DNA of 50,423 nucleotides. Source: an uncultured Blautia sp. (GTDB lineage Bacteria > Bacillota > Clostridia > Lachnospirales > Lachnospiraceae). The DNA is taken from positions 1 to 50,423 of the forward strand of contig UQAX01000015.1 of the NCBI GenBank assembly GCA_900539145.1. Reading direction: 5' to 3'. Under the pieces are notes generated by a model. It was not told the origin of the DNA. It did not search any database and saw only the letters and a program-made list of their open reading frames with translations. Shown here in pieces: positions 33,347 to 41,026 of this stretch. How positions within the stretch are numbered: the first letter of the stretch is position 1; every line of letters begins with the position of its first letter. A program made the translations under genes and the position numbers.

Positions 33347-34510
33347 CTATTGCTCAAACAACAGCTTTTGGAGAGTGGGCTCTACATGAAATTCCTTTGC
33401 ACATGCTTCCCACTTCTCCTGCTGCTGTATATCATTCTTCTTATTTTCGTTTTTCACTGCACGGATGAGGAGATTTTTCGGTGTATGTTCCATATCGATA
33501 AACTCCAAAATCTGTGTATCATATCCCTTACTTTGAAGCATCTGTGCCCGAAGTCCGTCTGTCAATAAAGCTGCAAAACGCTCTTTTAAAATTCCGTATT
33601 CCAGCACCGGCTGTAACGCCTCATTGGAAACCTGCCTGTTTAATTCATGCTGACAGCAAGGTACAGAAAGAATAACAGACGCTCCCCATTTTACAGCCTT
33701 TGCCAGTGCGTAATCCGTAGCCGTATCGCAGGCATGAAGCGTCACTACCATATCTACCTTGTCTGCACCTTCATAAGAAGCAATATCTCCCTGAAGGAAA
33801 CGCAGTTTTGTATATCCGTATTTCTCCGCCAGTCTGCTGCAAGTTTTAATAACGTCTTCCTTTAAATCCAGCCCTGTGACACGAATATCATACCCTTTTA
33901 ATTCTTTTAAATAATAATACATGGCAAAGGTGAGGTAGGATTTCCCGCATCCAAAATCAATAATCTGCACCTCTCTGTTCTTAGGCAATTTAGGCAGCAC
34001 ATCTTCGATAAACTCCAAAAAGCGGTTTAACTGTTTAAATTTATCGTAACGGGCATTTTTCACCTTGCCATCCTGACTCATGACGCCTAAGTCCACGAGC
34101 CAAGGGACAGGTACGCCTTCTTTTAAAAGGTAATTCTTGGTTCTGTTATGAGAAAGCATAGGTGTATAATCTTCCTTTGCCTTTCCTTTATTTTCTTTTA
34201 CCTTGATAGTTGCCTTGCCTTTTTTGCTTACCAGCGCAGATACGGAAGCTTCCCTTGCCTCCAACTGAAGCTGTTTAAAGTTCTCCTCCATCTGACAAAC
34301 TAAATATGCAACCACACTTGCTTTGTCAAAGTTCTCATGAAGCTCCTTTTGTCCCTCTGTTCTGGTTACCTGATAGACAAGCTCCCCTTTTAACAAAATG
34401 GGACGCACCTGAAGCTTGGAAGCTCCGTCTTTTTTTCTTGCATTACTGATTACGACCTTTTTCAGCCCTTCATTTATATATTTATCAAAAAGTTCTCTTA
34501 ATTTATCCAT
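33347..34510 (-). CDS. Class I SAM-dependent methyltransferase
   Basis: 387 residues. The N-terminal 110 residues are basic and probably bind nucleic acid. The methylase domain shows IIDFGCGKSYLTFAMYY (motif I, about 185-201), VTGLDLKEDV, LQGDIASYEG and a VVTLHACDTATDYAL motif, then SVPCCQHEL. The pattern LHACDxATD and PCCQHEL matches Methyltransf_32-type (Trm13-like) proteins, so an RNA substrate is likely but unproven. I use the ATG at 34510 with AGGGG 6 bases upstream rather than the longer reading from 34552. It heads the operon with the 814-residue protein and the aminopeptidase. Confidence 0.85.
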   Translation of the reverse strand: MDKLRELFDKYINEGLKKVVISNARKKDGASKLQVRPILLKGELVYQVTRTEGQKELHENFDKASVVAYLVCQMEENFKQLQLEAREASVSALVSKKGKATIKVKENKGKAKEDYTPMLSHNRTKNYLLKEGVPVPWLVDLGVMSQDGKVKNARYDKFKQLNRFLEFIEDVLPKLPKNREVQIIDFGCGKSYLTFAMYYYLKELKGYDIRVTGLDLKEDVIKTCSRLAEKYGYTKLRFLQGDIASYEGADKVDMVVTLHACDTATDYALAKAVKWGASVILSVPCCQHELNRQVSNEALQPVLEYGILKERFAALLTDGLRAQMLQSKGYDTQILEFIDMEHTPKNLLIRAVKNENKKNDIQQQEKWEACAKEFHVEPTLQKLLFEQ

Positions 34511-34625
34511 GTTTTTCCCCTGTATCTTGTATTTCCCCAATATCCTGCACAAATGTTCGTAGGTTATTACTATTGTAAAAGCTTTGCATCAAATCCGCAA
34601 CCCCAAAACAGGCAGTTTTGTAAAT

Positions 34626-34973
34626 TTACCTGCATCGTTTTCTCCTGCAGCGTCTCTGATACATCTCCTGACAGAACAAAGTCCTGATAAATTCCCCCAA
34701 CAAATTTTCTGAAATGCTCTGTGCCTGCATTTCCATCCGACTTTCTATTCTTTGGCAGGTTCTTTCTATACTCCATTTATCCGGATATTCGTCATATAAA
34801 AAGCTTCCTTCATAATCTAATCGGTCGCAGGCATCTTCCACCATTGCCTGTATCATTCCCGCTGTCTTGGGATAATAAGTACGCATAAGACTTTTCTCCT
34901 CCTCCATAGGGGCTTCCTGCTTATATAGTTTGCCTTTTTGTGCTGTTTTATAGAAAGGTTTTTTCTCTTCCAT
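34626..34973 (-). CDS. Conserved small protein of unknown function
   Basis: 115 residues. The core YYPKTAGMIQAMVEDACDRLDY followed by EGSFLYDEYPDKWSIERTCQRI resembles a short protein I have seen in many Lachnospiraceae genomes (pattern YPxTAxxIQxxVxxxCDRxxYEGSxxYDEYPD). The C-terminus is very basic and ends RRCRRKRCR. There is no signal peptide; it may bind nucleic acid. It is 115 bp upstream of the methyltransferase gene. Another frame at 34570-34776 covers part of it but looks like a shadow. Confidence 0.6.
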   Translation of the reverse strand: MEEKKPFYKTAQKGKLYKQEAPMEEEKSLMRTYYPKTAGMIQAMVEDACDRLDYEGSFLYDEYPDKWSIERTCQRIESRMEMQAQSISENLLGEFIRTLFCQEMYQRRCRRKRCR

Positions 34974-35030
34974 GGATAATCTCCAGATATTTCTTCCTAT
35001 TAGTATATGAGGAGGGGAAAAGTATTGTTA

Positions 35031-35152
35031 CGATAATATATAGGAATATCCCTGTATTTTGCGCTCAGTCTGCGTTCCCTTTGAGCCTATGGTCTCAAAA
35101 GGTACTCGACAAATTCGCTTAAAACACAAGGATATTCTATTTATATTTTGTA
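35031..35152. repeat. Long imperfect hairpin repeat, copy A (reverse orientation)
   Basis: Left arm TATAGGAATATCC...ATTTTGCGCTCAG and right arm CGCTTAAAA...GGATATTCTA pair over about 55 bp around a CCTATGG tip (35087-35093). Its core (35057-35124, read on the minus strand) matches about three quarters of the core of the element at 41497-41564, including the tip GAGACCATAGGCTC against GAGATTATAAGTTC, where the CC/GG pair is replaced by TT/AA. It lies between an anti-sigma gene and a small gene and may also end transcription. Confidence 0.8.
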
Positions 35153-35216
35153 GCAATTCATTTTCAATATAATGCCACAAAGTGAATTTTCAGTCTGTAA
35201 GGCGAAGGAATGAGGT

Positions 35217-35251
35217 GCTGCGCTGACATCGTCGATTGACGGCAACGCAGC
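35217..35251. other. Stable hairpin downstream of the anti-sigma gene
   Basis: GCTGCG (35217-35222) and CGCAGC (35246-35251) close an inner CGTC-GATT-GACG stem. It lies just past the stop codon of the gene at 35278-36282 and has no T run. It is in a 120-bp GC-richer block (35160-35277) that reads as a fairly long open frame, which suggests a second type of dispersed element. Confidence 0.5.
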
Positions 35252-35277
35252 AGATGAAATGTGAATGATACAGTAAA

Positions 35278-36282
35278 CTAGTTGGATTTTGTTTGCAGGG
35301 AAGTAAATCTTACGTCTTCTACGAAGATGGATTGTTCTTCTAGGTTCTGAAGATAGGTCAGTATATTGTCTTTTTTTCCTGATACGCAGTAGTTTTTGCT
35401 TTCCAATGTTTTTAGTTTCTGTGCGTCCTGATATGTTTTTTCTAAAACACCGACTTCGTCTGTCCATGCTTTTCTGCCGTCACATAATCCTAAGTCTGTC
35501 CAAAGCTCAGGATTATCTAAAAGATTTTTTAAATTTGACAGATATACTTTTTTTAATTCTTCTTCTGATAAAGTCTCTCGCTCGTCTTCTTTTTCCATAC
35601 ATACGGTACGGTTGCTTAACTGTAAACCACCCTGAAATTCTGCATTTGGCTGATATACCTGTATCCAATCTACCTGAACAGGCAGATTTTGAAGCTCACT
35701 TAAAGTCTTTACCTTGCTGTCGCTGACAACTAAATATATCATAGCGGACTCCGGCAATTCTTTTATTTGCTCCACGATTTCCTCTTTATTACTATATGGC
35801 TGCTCAAATCTCCCGAAAATATGGGTAAAGTATAATTGATTAGGCTCTATCATGTCTGTATATTTTCCACGTTTTACATGAAAACCTGCGTTTGGAGTTC
35901 CCAACTGTACCTTTGATTTTCCATCTGTCACCTGTACCTGAACTTCATAATTAGCAAAGCCTTTTGGCGTAACCTCCATATCCACGATTTCTGTATAAGG
36001 TTTGGAAAGCTCCCAATAGTCCCGCATCACATTTGTATAAGTTTTATCCGGCTCTTTGTTCAGCTTATAGGGATTGAAATATAAATAATTCATGGCAGGA
36101 CTGATAATGGCAAAAATCAAAAGCAGGAAAATAAGCGTTGCCGAAACCGTAGTGATTACGATTTTGCGAATTCTCCTATTGATACTTTGGTTAATCTTCT
36201 TTTCTAAATCCTCTTTAAGCGGAAGCTCCTCCACAAGAGCATTTAATTCTTCATCTAATTTTTTCTCGTTCCAGTCTTTCAT
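35278..36282 (-). CDS. Anti-sigma factor (membrane anchored)
   Basis: 334 residues. A short cytoplasmic N-terminus of about 38 residues (ELNALVEELPLKEDLEKKINQSI) precedes one transmembrane helix (about 40-62, IVITTVSATLIFLLLIFAIISP) and a long outside domain. This is the topology of the sigma factor regulator N/C family. No zinc-binding HxxxCxxC motif is present. It starts one base after the ECF sigma gene ends, with AGGAGGGG inside that gene's last codons, so the two are coupled. The outside domain probably senses an envelope signal. Confidence 0.85.
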   Translation of the reverse strand: MKDWNEKKLDEELNALVEELPLKEDLEKKINQSINRRIRKIVITTVSATLIFLLLIFAIISPAMNYLYFNPYKLNKEPDKTYTNVMRDYWELSKPYTEIVDMEVTPKGFANYEVQVQVTDGKSKVQLGTPNAGFHVKRGKYTDMIEPNQLYFTHIFGRFEQPYSNKEEIVEQIKELPESAMIYLVVSDSKVKTLSELQNLPVQVDWIQVYQPNAEFQGGLQLSNRTVCMEKEDERETLSEEELKKVYLSNLKNLLDNPELWTDLGLCDGRKAWTDEVGVLEKTYQDAQKLKTLESKNYCVSGKKDNILTYLQNLEEQSIFVEDVRFTSLQTKSN

Positions 36283-36774
36283 CTACATCCCCTCCTTCAT
36301 ACTGCTGATTAATTTTTTCTTTGTCCGACAACGTATCTGCCTTACATTCTCTTTTGTCAGCCCGTGAGCTTTGGCAATCTCCTCATCGCTTAATTGAAAA
36401 TAAATGCTTTCCATTAAAATTTCTTTCATTTGCACCGGTAAAGCTGCAATCTCCAAAAACAAAGCTTTTCGCTCCTCCTGCTCAATCATGCCTGCTAATA
36501 AGTCCTCTTCTGAACTCGAATACTCGCAAATCAGCTCTCCATCATCTAAAAGCTCTTTCTTACGCTTGTAGCATAGATTATAAAATTCATTTCTTAATAC
36601 CTTTACCAGCCAGCCTTTTAAGCTCCCTGTGTTTTCGTAGGACAGAAATGCTTTTACAAAGGTCTCCTGAAGCAAGTCTTCTGCATCTGTCCGGTTCTTG
36701 GTAAGAGACAGAGCATATAAATATACAGATTTATGGTATTTTTCGTAAATCAGTTGCCATTCATCCTTTTTCAT
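36283..36774 (-). CDS. ECF-type RNA polymerase sigma factor
   Basis: 163 residues. Region 2 reads YEKYHKSVYLYALSLTKNRTDAEDLLQETFVKAF (in pieces, about 10-43), followed by the region 2/4 linker and region 4 (AALPVQMKEILMESIYFQLSDEEIAKAHGLTKENVRQI, about 109-147). Length and domains match ECF sigma factors. It is in a two-gene unit with its anti-sigma factor. Its own promoter region has a block with a run of seven Gs, see that entry. Confidence 0.93.
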   Translation of the reverse strand: MKKDEWQLIYEKYHKSVYLYALSLTKNRTDAEDLLQETFVKAFLSYENTGSLKGWLVKVLRNEFYNLCYKRKKELLDDGELICEYSSSEEDLLAGMIEQEERKALFLEIAALPVQMKEILMESIYFQLSDEEIAKAHGLTKENVRQIRCRTKKKLISSMKEGM

Positions 36775-36796
36775 ACGCTCCCTCCCTTCCTTCTAT

Positions 36797-36831
36797 TATT
36801 AAAACATATAACGGGGGGGATTTGTGACAGT
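36797..36831 (-). promoter_or_regulatory. Candidate autoregulated promoter of the ECF sigma operon
   Basis: On the minus strand: CTGTCACAAATCCCCCCC then GTTATATGTTTTAATAAT, just before the sigma gene. It lacks a normal TTGACA/TATAAT pair. A GTCAC element before a C-rich spacer is what I would expect of an ECF-controlled promoter. The G7 tract is at 36813-36819. Confidence 0.45.
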
Positions 36832-36852
36832 TTTTATGGAAATTTCTGTAAC

Positions 36853-36895
36853 AAAAAAAAGAGGAAAACATTATTTTTCAAAATGTCTTTTCCTC
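36853..36895 (-). terminator. Intrinsic terminator for leftward transcription
   Basis: On the minus strand GAGGAAAAGACATTTTG...AATGTTTTCCTC forms a stem followed by TTTTTTTTG. It would end the SdpR/SdpI transcript before the sigma operon. Confidence 0.7.
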
Positions 36896-36993
36896 CATTT
36901 CCTAAGTATGCAAAAAATGATTGCAATTTCCTTTTCTCTATTCTATAATGAAGAAAAGGAGCAATCGCCCACAAGGGGTTGACCAATATTAGA

Positions 36994-37056
36994 CTAGCAT
37001 AGAAAATGCCACCCAAAACCGGTCAAAGTTTTTATGAGGGTGGTATTTCTATGCCT
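36994..37056. repeat. Inverted repeat downstream of sdpI-like gene
   Basis: GCATAGAAAATGCCACCC (36997-37014) pairs with GGGTGGTATTTCTATGC (37038-37054) around a 23-base loop that contains a CCGG. No T run follows on either strand. It fills most of the gap after the SdpI-like gene. Confidence 0.7.
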
Positions 37057-37074
37057 TAAATTATCAGTGACAAA

Positions 37075-37719
37075 TCAAATTCCCTTTTTATAAAGTACGA
37101 AAGAGTATACCATCGGTACAACTGCAATTAAAATAATCACCGCAAACAGCACTTCTGTCATCTTAAAAAATCCATTGATACAAAACAGAATACCGCCGAT
37201 AATAAACAGCCATGAAGACATACGGTGTGTTTTATTCCAGTTTGCTTCGCTGCTTAAAGTCCATGGGATTTTTATACCAACCGTGTAATTCTGTTTGATT
37301 TTGTGCATGTAATTTCCAATACCGATAAATACAATTCCCATAAGGAAATTGACTATCATTCCGATATCAATGGAATAGCCAAGAGCCATTGCATAAGTTG
37401 ACATCATCGTAATTAAGGAAATAATGGGAACAAGCCATAAAACAAAGGTAAACATCTTTTTATTGATGTTTCTCTTTTTCGGGTCATTGGATGTAATAAG
37501 GAAGCAAAACCACTGTAATGCCAACATCAAGAGAGGCATTCCAAAAACAGTCATAGGTTTGCTGCTCCATCCGTTTGCCTGATTATCTGTGCCAAAATGT
37601 GTTGCAATCTCACTTGGGAGTTTATCCCACAAAACAACTCCTATAATCATAGGAAGTAATATCATAATTGATGTTATTATCATAATTCCTTTATATTCAC
37701 TTTTCTTCATCATTTTCAT
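37075..37719 (-). CDS. SdpI-family membrane protein
   Basis: 214 residues with about six hydrophobic segments. The N-terminal half has the DUF1648 pattern (LPSEIATHFGTDNQANGWSSK, about 33-53) and the C-terminal half has the SdpI pattern (GNYMHKIKQNYTVGIKIPWTLSSEANWNKTHRM in pieces, about 134-166). B. subtilis SdpI gives immunity to the SdpC killing factor and holds the SdpR repressor at the membrane. It overlaps the SdpR-like gene by 23 bp. No SdpC-like toxin gene is near, so it may serve defence against foreign toxins. Confidence 0.9.
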   Translation of the reverse strand: MKMMKKSEYKGIMIITSIMILLPMIIGVVLWDKLPSEIATHFGTDNQANGWSSKPMTVFGMPLLMLALQWFCFLITSNDPKKRNINKKMFTFVLWLVPIISLITMMSTYAMALGYSIDIGMIVNFLMGIVFIGIGNYMHKIKQNYTVGIKIPWTLSSEANWNKTHRMSSWLFIIGGILFCINGFFKMTEVLFAVIILIAVVPMVYSFVLYKKGI

Positions 37720-37981
37720 CTTCCTTTCTTAGCTGCGCTAACCACGCCATAATTTCTTCTACTACCGAGGTATTCAAATCATAATAAACAAAATTTTTCT
37801 CCTTTTCCTCCCATACCAGTCCTGCTTTTTTTAAAACATTTAAGTGATTGGAAATCGTTGCACCGGTTATGTCAAAGTGACCGGCGATTTCTCCTGCGGA
37901 CATCCTCCCTTTCTTTAGCATTTGTAAGATTTCTCTCCTTACGGGATTTGATAACGCTTTAAACGTATCTGCAAAACTCAT
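37697..37981 (-). CDS. SdpR-like ArsR-family repressor
   Basis: 94 residues. The winged helix-turn-helix is FKALSNPVRREILQMLKKG then SAGEIAGHFDITGATISNHLNVLKKAGLVWEEKEKNFVYYDLN (in pieces). There are no metal-binding cysteines, which separates it from metal-sensing ArsR proteins and fits SdpR. AGGAGAGG precedes the ATG. A large palindrome overlaps the start of transcription upstream, pointing to autoregulation. Confidence 0.9.
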   Translation of the reverse strand: MSFADTFKALSNPVRREILQMLKKGRMSAGEIAGHFDITGATISNHLNVLKKAGLVWEEKEKNFVYYDLNTSVVEEIMAWLAQLRKEDENDEEK

Positions 37982-38005
37982 TTGCTCACCTCTCCTTCTT
38001 GTAAG

Positions 38006-38069
38006 TATTTAGAAAATAATCTAATTAGATATTTTTCTAAATAGTAACAGATTTTTTTAATTCTGTCAA
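38006..38069 (-). promoter_or_regulatory. Promoter and palindromic operator of the sdpR-sdpI-like operon
   Basis: On the minus strand: TTGACA (38064-38069), 17-bp spacer, TACTAT (38041-38046). Directly over the start site is a near-perfect 38-bp palindrome (38006-38043), with outer arms TATTTAGAAAA and TTTTCTAAATA and centre ATCTAATTAGAT. This is the obvious binding site for the SdpR-like repressor. Confidence 0.85.
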
Positions 38070-38084
38070 CAAAAATCGTAAACA

Positions 38085-38125
38085 GAAAAAGAGCCATTAT
38101 ATTCTCCCGAATATAATAGCTCTTC
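38085..38125 (-). terminator. Terminator of the Na/Pi cotransporter gene
   Basis: On the minus strand AGAGCTATTATATTC pairs with the following ATATAATGGCTCT, then TTTTTCTG. A 12-bp stem with one mismatch. Confidence 0.8.
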
Positions 38126-38137
38126 CTATCTTATTCC

Positions 38138-39778
38138 CTATGCACTTACTTTTCCAAGTCCCATTTCCTGACCGATATTTAAAATATGGTCGCCAATTCG
38201 TTCAAAGTCTGTCAGCATCTCTGCATAGATAATACAGCCTTCCTCTGAACAAGTTCCTTTCTGCATACGAATTAACTGTTTCTTTCTGTATTCCTCTGTC
38301 ATATCATCAATTTTCTGCTCGATATCTTCGATGGCTTTTACGTTTTCCATTGTGTTGTCTTTAATCTGACCTAAGAAATCCAATGCTTTACCACAGATAT
38401 CACGCATTTCGTCAATTTCCTCTTTTACTTCACTTGAGAAGGAAATCCCCTGACTTTCAATCAGATTTGTATATTCGCAAATATTCATGGCATGGTCGCC
38501 AATTCTTTCTACGTTACCGCAAACCTTAAACAAAGCGCTGATATACTGAGAGTCATCCGGATTACTTTCATTTACCAGAACCTTGGAAATATATTTGGAA
38601 ATTTCCTTGTTCAGATAATCAATGTAATCTTCACGTTCTCTTACTTCTTCTAAAAGCTCTTTCTTTCCCTCCTTCACGCAGAGGAAGCTGCTGTCTACAT
38701 TCTGTTTTGCCATATCAATCATACGGTGTAATTCGTTTTTAATACCTGTTAAAGCAATGGCAGAAAGACCAATCTGTGTGTCTCTTTTTGTTTCCATTGG
38801 ATGAATAAATTCCATGTGCATAACGCCGTCCAGTTCTTCCTTTTTCTCCGGAAGAATTTTCACTGCCAGTTTTGCAAGATATGTTCCAAATGGAATTAAC
38901 AATAAGGTTGTTGCAATGTTAAATAATGTGTGCATATTTGCGATTTGCGCAGATACATTGCCCGGTGTAAAGCTCTCTACCAGTGATGTCAGCGGTGTCA
39001 GCAGACATACGATTGTAAAGATTGTTGTACCGATAATGTTAAATAACAGATGAATAACTGTTGTACGTTTTGCGTTTCTGCTTGTACCGATTGCCGCTAA
39101 TACAGCAGTAATACAAGTACCGATGTTCTGTCCGAACAATACAAATACTGCATTTGGCAGTCCAATCAAGCCGCTGGATGCAAGCGCCTGTAAAATACCC
39201 ACTGATGCGGATGAGGACTGAATAAGCGCTGTAAAAATCATACCTGCTAAAATTCCCAATACAGGATTAGAGAATTTTGTCATAAGAGAAACAAAAGCTT
39301 CTGACTCTCTCAACGGCATCATTGCGCCGCTCATCATTTCCATACCGATAAATAAAATGCCAAGACCTGCTACAATTAAACCATAATGGTGTACCTGCTG
39401 TTTCTTTACAAAGACAATGGCAGCTACGCCAAAGAAAGCAAATAACGGTGCTAATGCGCCTATGTCAAGAGCAATGAGCTGTCCTGTTATGGTTGTACCG
39501 ATATTGGCACCCATAATAATCCAAACAGCCTGCTTCAATGTCATCATTCCTGAGTTAACAAAACCAACGACCATAACCGTGGTTGCGGATGAGGATTGAA
39601 TAACTGCGGTAATACCTGCACCTACTAAAACTCCTAAAATACGATTTGCTGTAAGCTTTTCTAAAATTTGTTTCATGCGGTTTCCGGCAGCTGCCTCTAA
39701 ACCATTGCTCATCATCTGCATTCCATAAAGGAATAACGCCAGACCGCCCAAAAGGCTGAAAAAATCTGTAATCTTCAC
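38138..39778 (-). CDS. Na/phosphate cotransporter family protein with a PhoU-like C-terminal domain
   Basis: 546 residues. The membrane half (about 1-310) holds two QSSSA repeats (AVIQSSSATTVMVVGFVNSG and ALIQSSSASVGILQALASSG), the mark of the NptA/PhoU family; the C-terminal half (about 340-546) is helical with PhoU-like segments (CGNVERIGDHAMNICEY, DFERIGDHILNIGQEM). It takes up phosphate with sodium. I use the GTG at 39778 because GGGAGG lies 6 bases upstream; the longer reading begins at a TTG at 39805 with no site. No pst or pho genes are nearby. Confidence 0.92.
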   Translation of the reverse strand: MKITDFFSLLGGLALFLYGMQMMSNGLEAAAGNRMKQILEKLTANRILGVLVGAGITAVIQSSSATTVMVVGFVNSGMMTLKQAVWIIMGANIGTTITGQLIALDIGALAPLFAFFGVAAIVFVKKQQVHHYGLIVAGLGILFIGMEMMSGAMMPLRESEAFVSLMTKFSNPVLGILAGMIFTALIQSSSASVGILQALASSGLIGLPNAVFVLFGQNIGTCITAVLAAIGTSRNAKRTTVIHLLFNIIGTTIFTIVCLLTPLTSLVESFTPGNVSAQIANMHTLFNIATTLLLIPFGTYLAKLAVKILPEKKEELDGVMHMEFIHPMETKRDTQIGLSAIALTGIKNELHRMIDMAKQNVDSSFLCVKEGKKELLEEVREREDYIDYLNKEISKYISKVLVNESNPDDSQYISALFKVCGNVERIGDHAMNICEYTNLIESQGISFSSEVKEEIDEMRDICGKALDFLGQIKDNTMENVKAIEDIEQKIDDMTEEYRKKQLIRMQKGTCSEEGCIIYAEMLTDFERIGDHILNIGQEMGLGKVSA

Positions 39779-39919
39779 TTTGTTCCTCCCATTTTGCTTT
39801 AACAAAATTTTTATTGTTTTTTTAAGCTTTCCTTACATTTATACCTTTTATGAGAGAATACTGCAAGATGTTAAGCGAAAATTTTACATTGTTTTACATA
39901 GATTTAACATTACAAAAGG

Positions 39920-40297
39920 CTATACTCCCATTCCGATAAACACGCCGAGTATATAAGGAACCAGCCAAATCAGCCATACAACAATGCTGAATTTGTGGAA
40001 ATTCTCCATCTTTTTACGATTTTGCCCCTTAAAGACAACAGTTGCCCACACCGCATGAAACAGCATGAGAATAATTGCCAGTGCACCGGTAATTCCATGA
40101 GGGCTCAAAAGACTGCCGCCCTTTGCCATAGAAGACATAATGGTTGTTCCCACTGTATCAAAAACAAGACCCATCCAGAAAATAATCAGATGCGGTTTCT
40201 TTAAAATACCGCTTTTTCTCTCTGAAAATACACCAATAGTATAAAACACCAGCGCCAATGTAATTGTAATAATTGCCATAATTAATTTTGTGCTCAT
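39920..40297 (-). CDS. HsmA-family small membrane protein
   Basis: 125 residues with four hydrophobic segments and the family pattern FYTIGVFSERKSGILKKPHLIIFWMGLVFDT (in pieces, about 17-47), MLFHAVWATVVF and FHKFSIVVWLIWLVPYILG. It matches what I recall of the HsmA (TIGR03987) family. The start at 40297 has a perfect AAGGAGGT upstream. It is expressed from a promoter whose start overlaps an operator identical to one before the divergent TetR-type gene. Function in Clostridia is poorly known; the family name comes from host-microbe work I cannot confirm here. Confidence 0.8.
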   Translation of the reverse strand: MSTKLIMAIITITLALVFYTIGVFSERKSGILKKPHLIIFWMGLVFDTVGTTIMSSMAKGGSLLSPHGITGALAIILMLFHAVWATVVFKGQNRKKMENFHKFSIVVWLIWLVPYILGVFIGMGV

Positions 40298-40316
40298 TTT
40301 TTCTACCTCCTTAAAC

Positions 40317-40357
40317 TGAACATTGTTCATTATAGTTTTCATATCATTTCTTGTCAA
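40317..40357 (-). promoter_or_regulatory. Promoter and operator of the HsmA-like gene
   Basis: On the minus strand: TTGACA (40352-40357), 17-bp spacer, TATAAT (40329-40334). It runs straight into the palindrome TGAACAATGTTCA (40317-40329). A second exact copy lies at 40407-40419. Confidence 0.9.
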
Positions 40358-40378
40358 TAGGCTTTTTTATAATTTTTA

Positions 40379-40419
40379 TTGACTTCATTCTCAAAAAAGC
40401 ATATAATGAACATTGTTCA
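40379..40419 (+). promoter_or_regulatory. Promoter and operator of the TetR-type gene
   Basis: TTGACT (40379-40384), 17-bp spacer, TATAAT (40402-40407), then TGAACATTGTTCA (40407-40419). The arrangement mirrors the divergent promoter exactly. Confidence 0.9.
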
Positions 40420-40453
40420 ATTATATAAATAAAAGCACAAGGAGTTTTTATAT

Positions 40454-41017
40454 ATGAATACAAATAAAATACTGCATGATAAAATTCTTGCCGCCAGCAA
40501 AGAAATTGCTGCTGACAAAGGGTTTCAGGCTATCAATATCAGAGCCGTGGCTTCGAGAGCAGAAATTTCTGTAGGCTCTGTATATAACTATTTTCCGGAC
40601 AAATCCGCTTTATTACAGGCTACTATTGCGGATATCTGGTGTGATGTCTTCCATCGCACAGGACAGTGCACTGCTTTAAGCTCTTTTCACGACTGTCTGC
40701 TTTGGCTTATTGTTTCCATTGACAAATGCAGCTGCCAGTATCCGGACTTCTTTGCTTCTCACGCCGTCTGCTTTCAAAAAACAGACAGCATAGAAGAAAG
40801 CCGTGAAAAAATGAGCGAATATCTGGAACATATTCACAAAGGAATGAAACTTATTCTGCAAAAAGATAAAAAAATAAAAGCCGGTATATTTTCCGAGACT
40901 TTTACAGAAGATGATTTTATTGATTTTATATTCTCCAATATTATTTCCGGATTAAGCGGAAAAGACAAATCCTGTTCCTTTCTGCTGAAGCTCACGGATA
41001 AATTATTGTATGACTAA
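40454..41017 (+). CDS. TetR/AcrR-family regulator
   Basis: 187 residues. The N-terminal helix-turn-helix (about 8-55) reads ILAASKEIAADKGFQAINIRAVASRAEISVGSVYNYFPDKSALL (in pieces). The C-terminal ligand domain is unlike any I recognise and has three cysteines in CSCQYPDFFASHAVC. AAGGAG precedes the ATG. Two identical 13-bp palindromes, one behind each -10 of the divergent promoters, are its probable operators, so it should repress itself and the HsmA-like gene. The inducer is unknown. The small membrane protein gene follows after 9 bp. Confidence 0.93.
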   Translation: MNTNKILHDKILAASKEIAADKGFQAINIRAVASRAEISVGSVYNYFPDKSALLQATIADIWCDVFHRTGQCTALSSFHDCLLWLIVSIDKCSCQYPDFFASHAVCFQKTDSIEESREKMSEYLEHIHKGMKLILQKDKKIKAGIFSETFTEDDFIDFIFSNIISGLSGKDKSCSFLLKLTDKLLYD

Positions 41018-41026
41018 GGAGGTTCT

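Noticed and set aside
34550..34566. CGAACATTTGTGCA near the methyltransferase gene, similar to a Gram-positive SOS (LexA) box
   Set aside because: Only one half matches the CGAACNNNNGTTCG consensus; the second half is GTGCA. No SOS-type gene follows.
35141..35467. Open frame of 108 codons on the minus strand over the end of the anti-sigma gene
   Set aside because: It is a shifted frame of the anti-sigma gene running into the GC-richer block; composition is not protein-like and there is no ribosome site.
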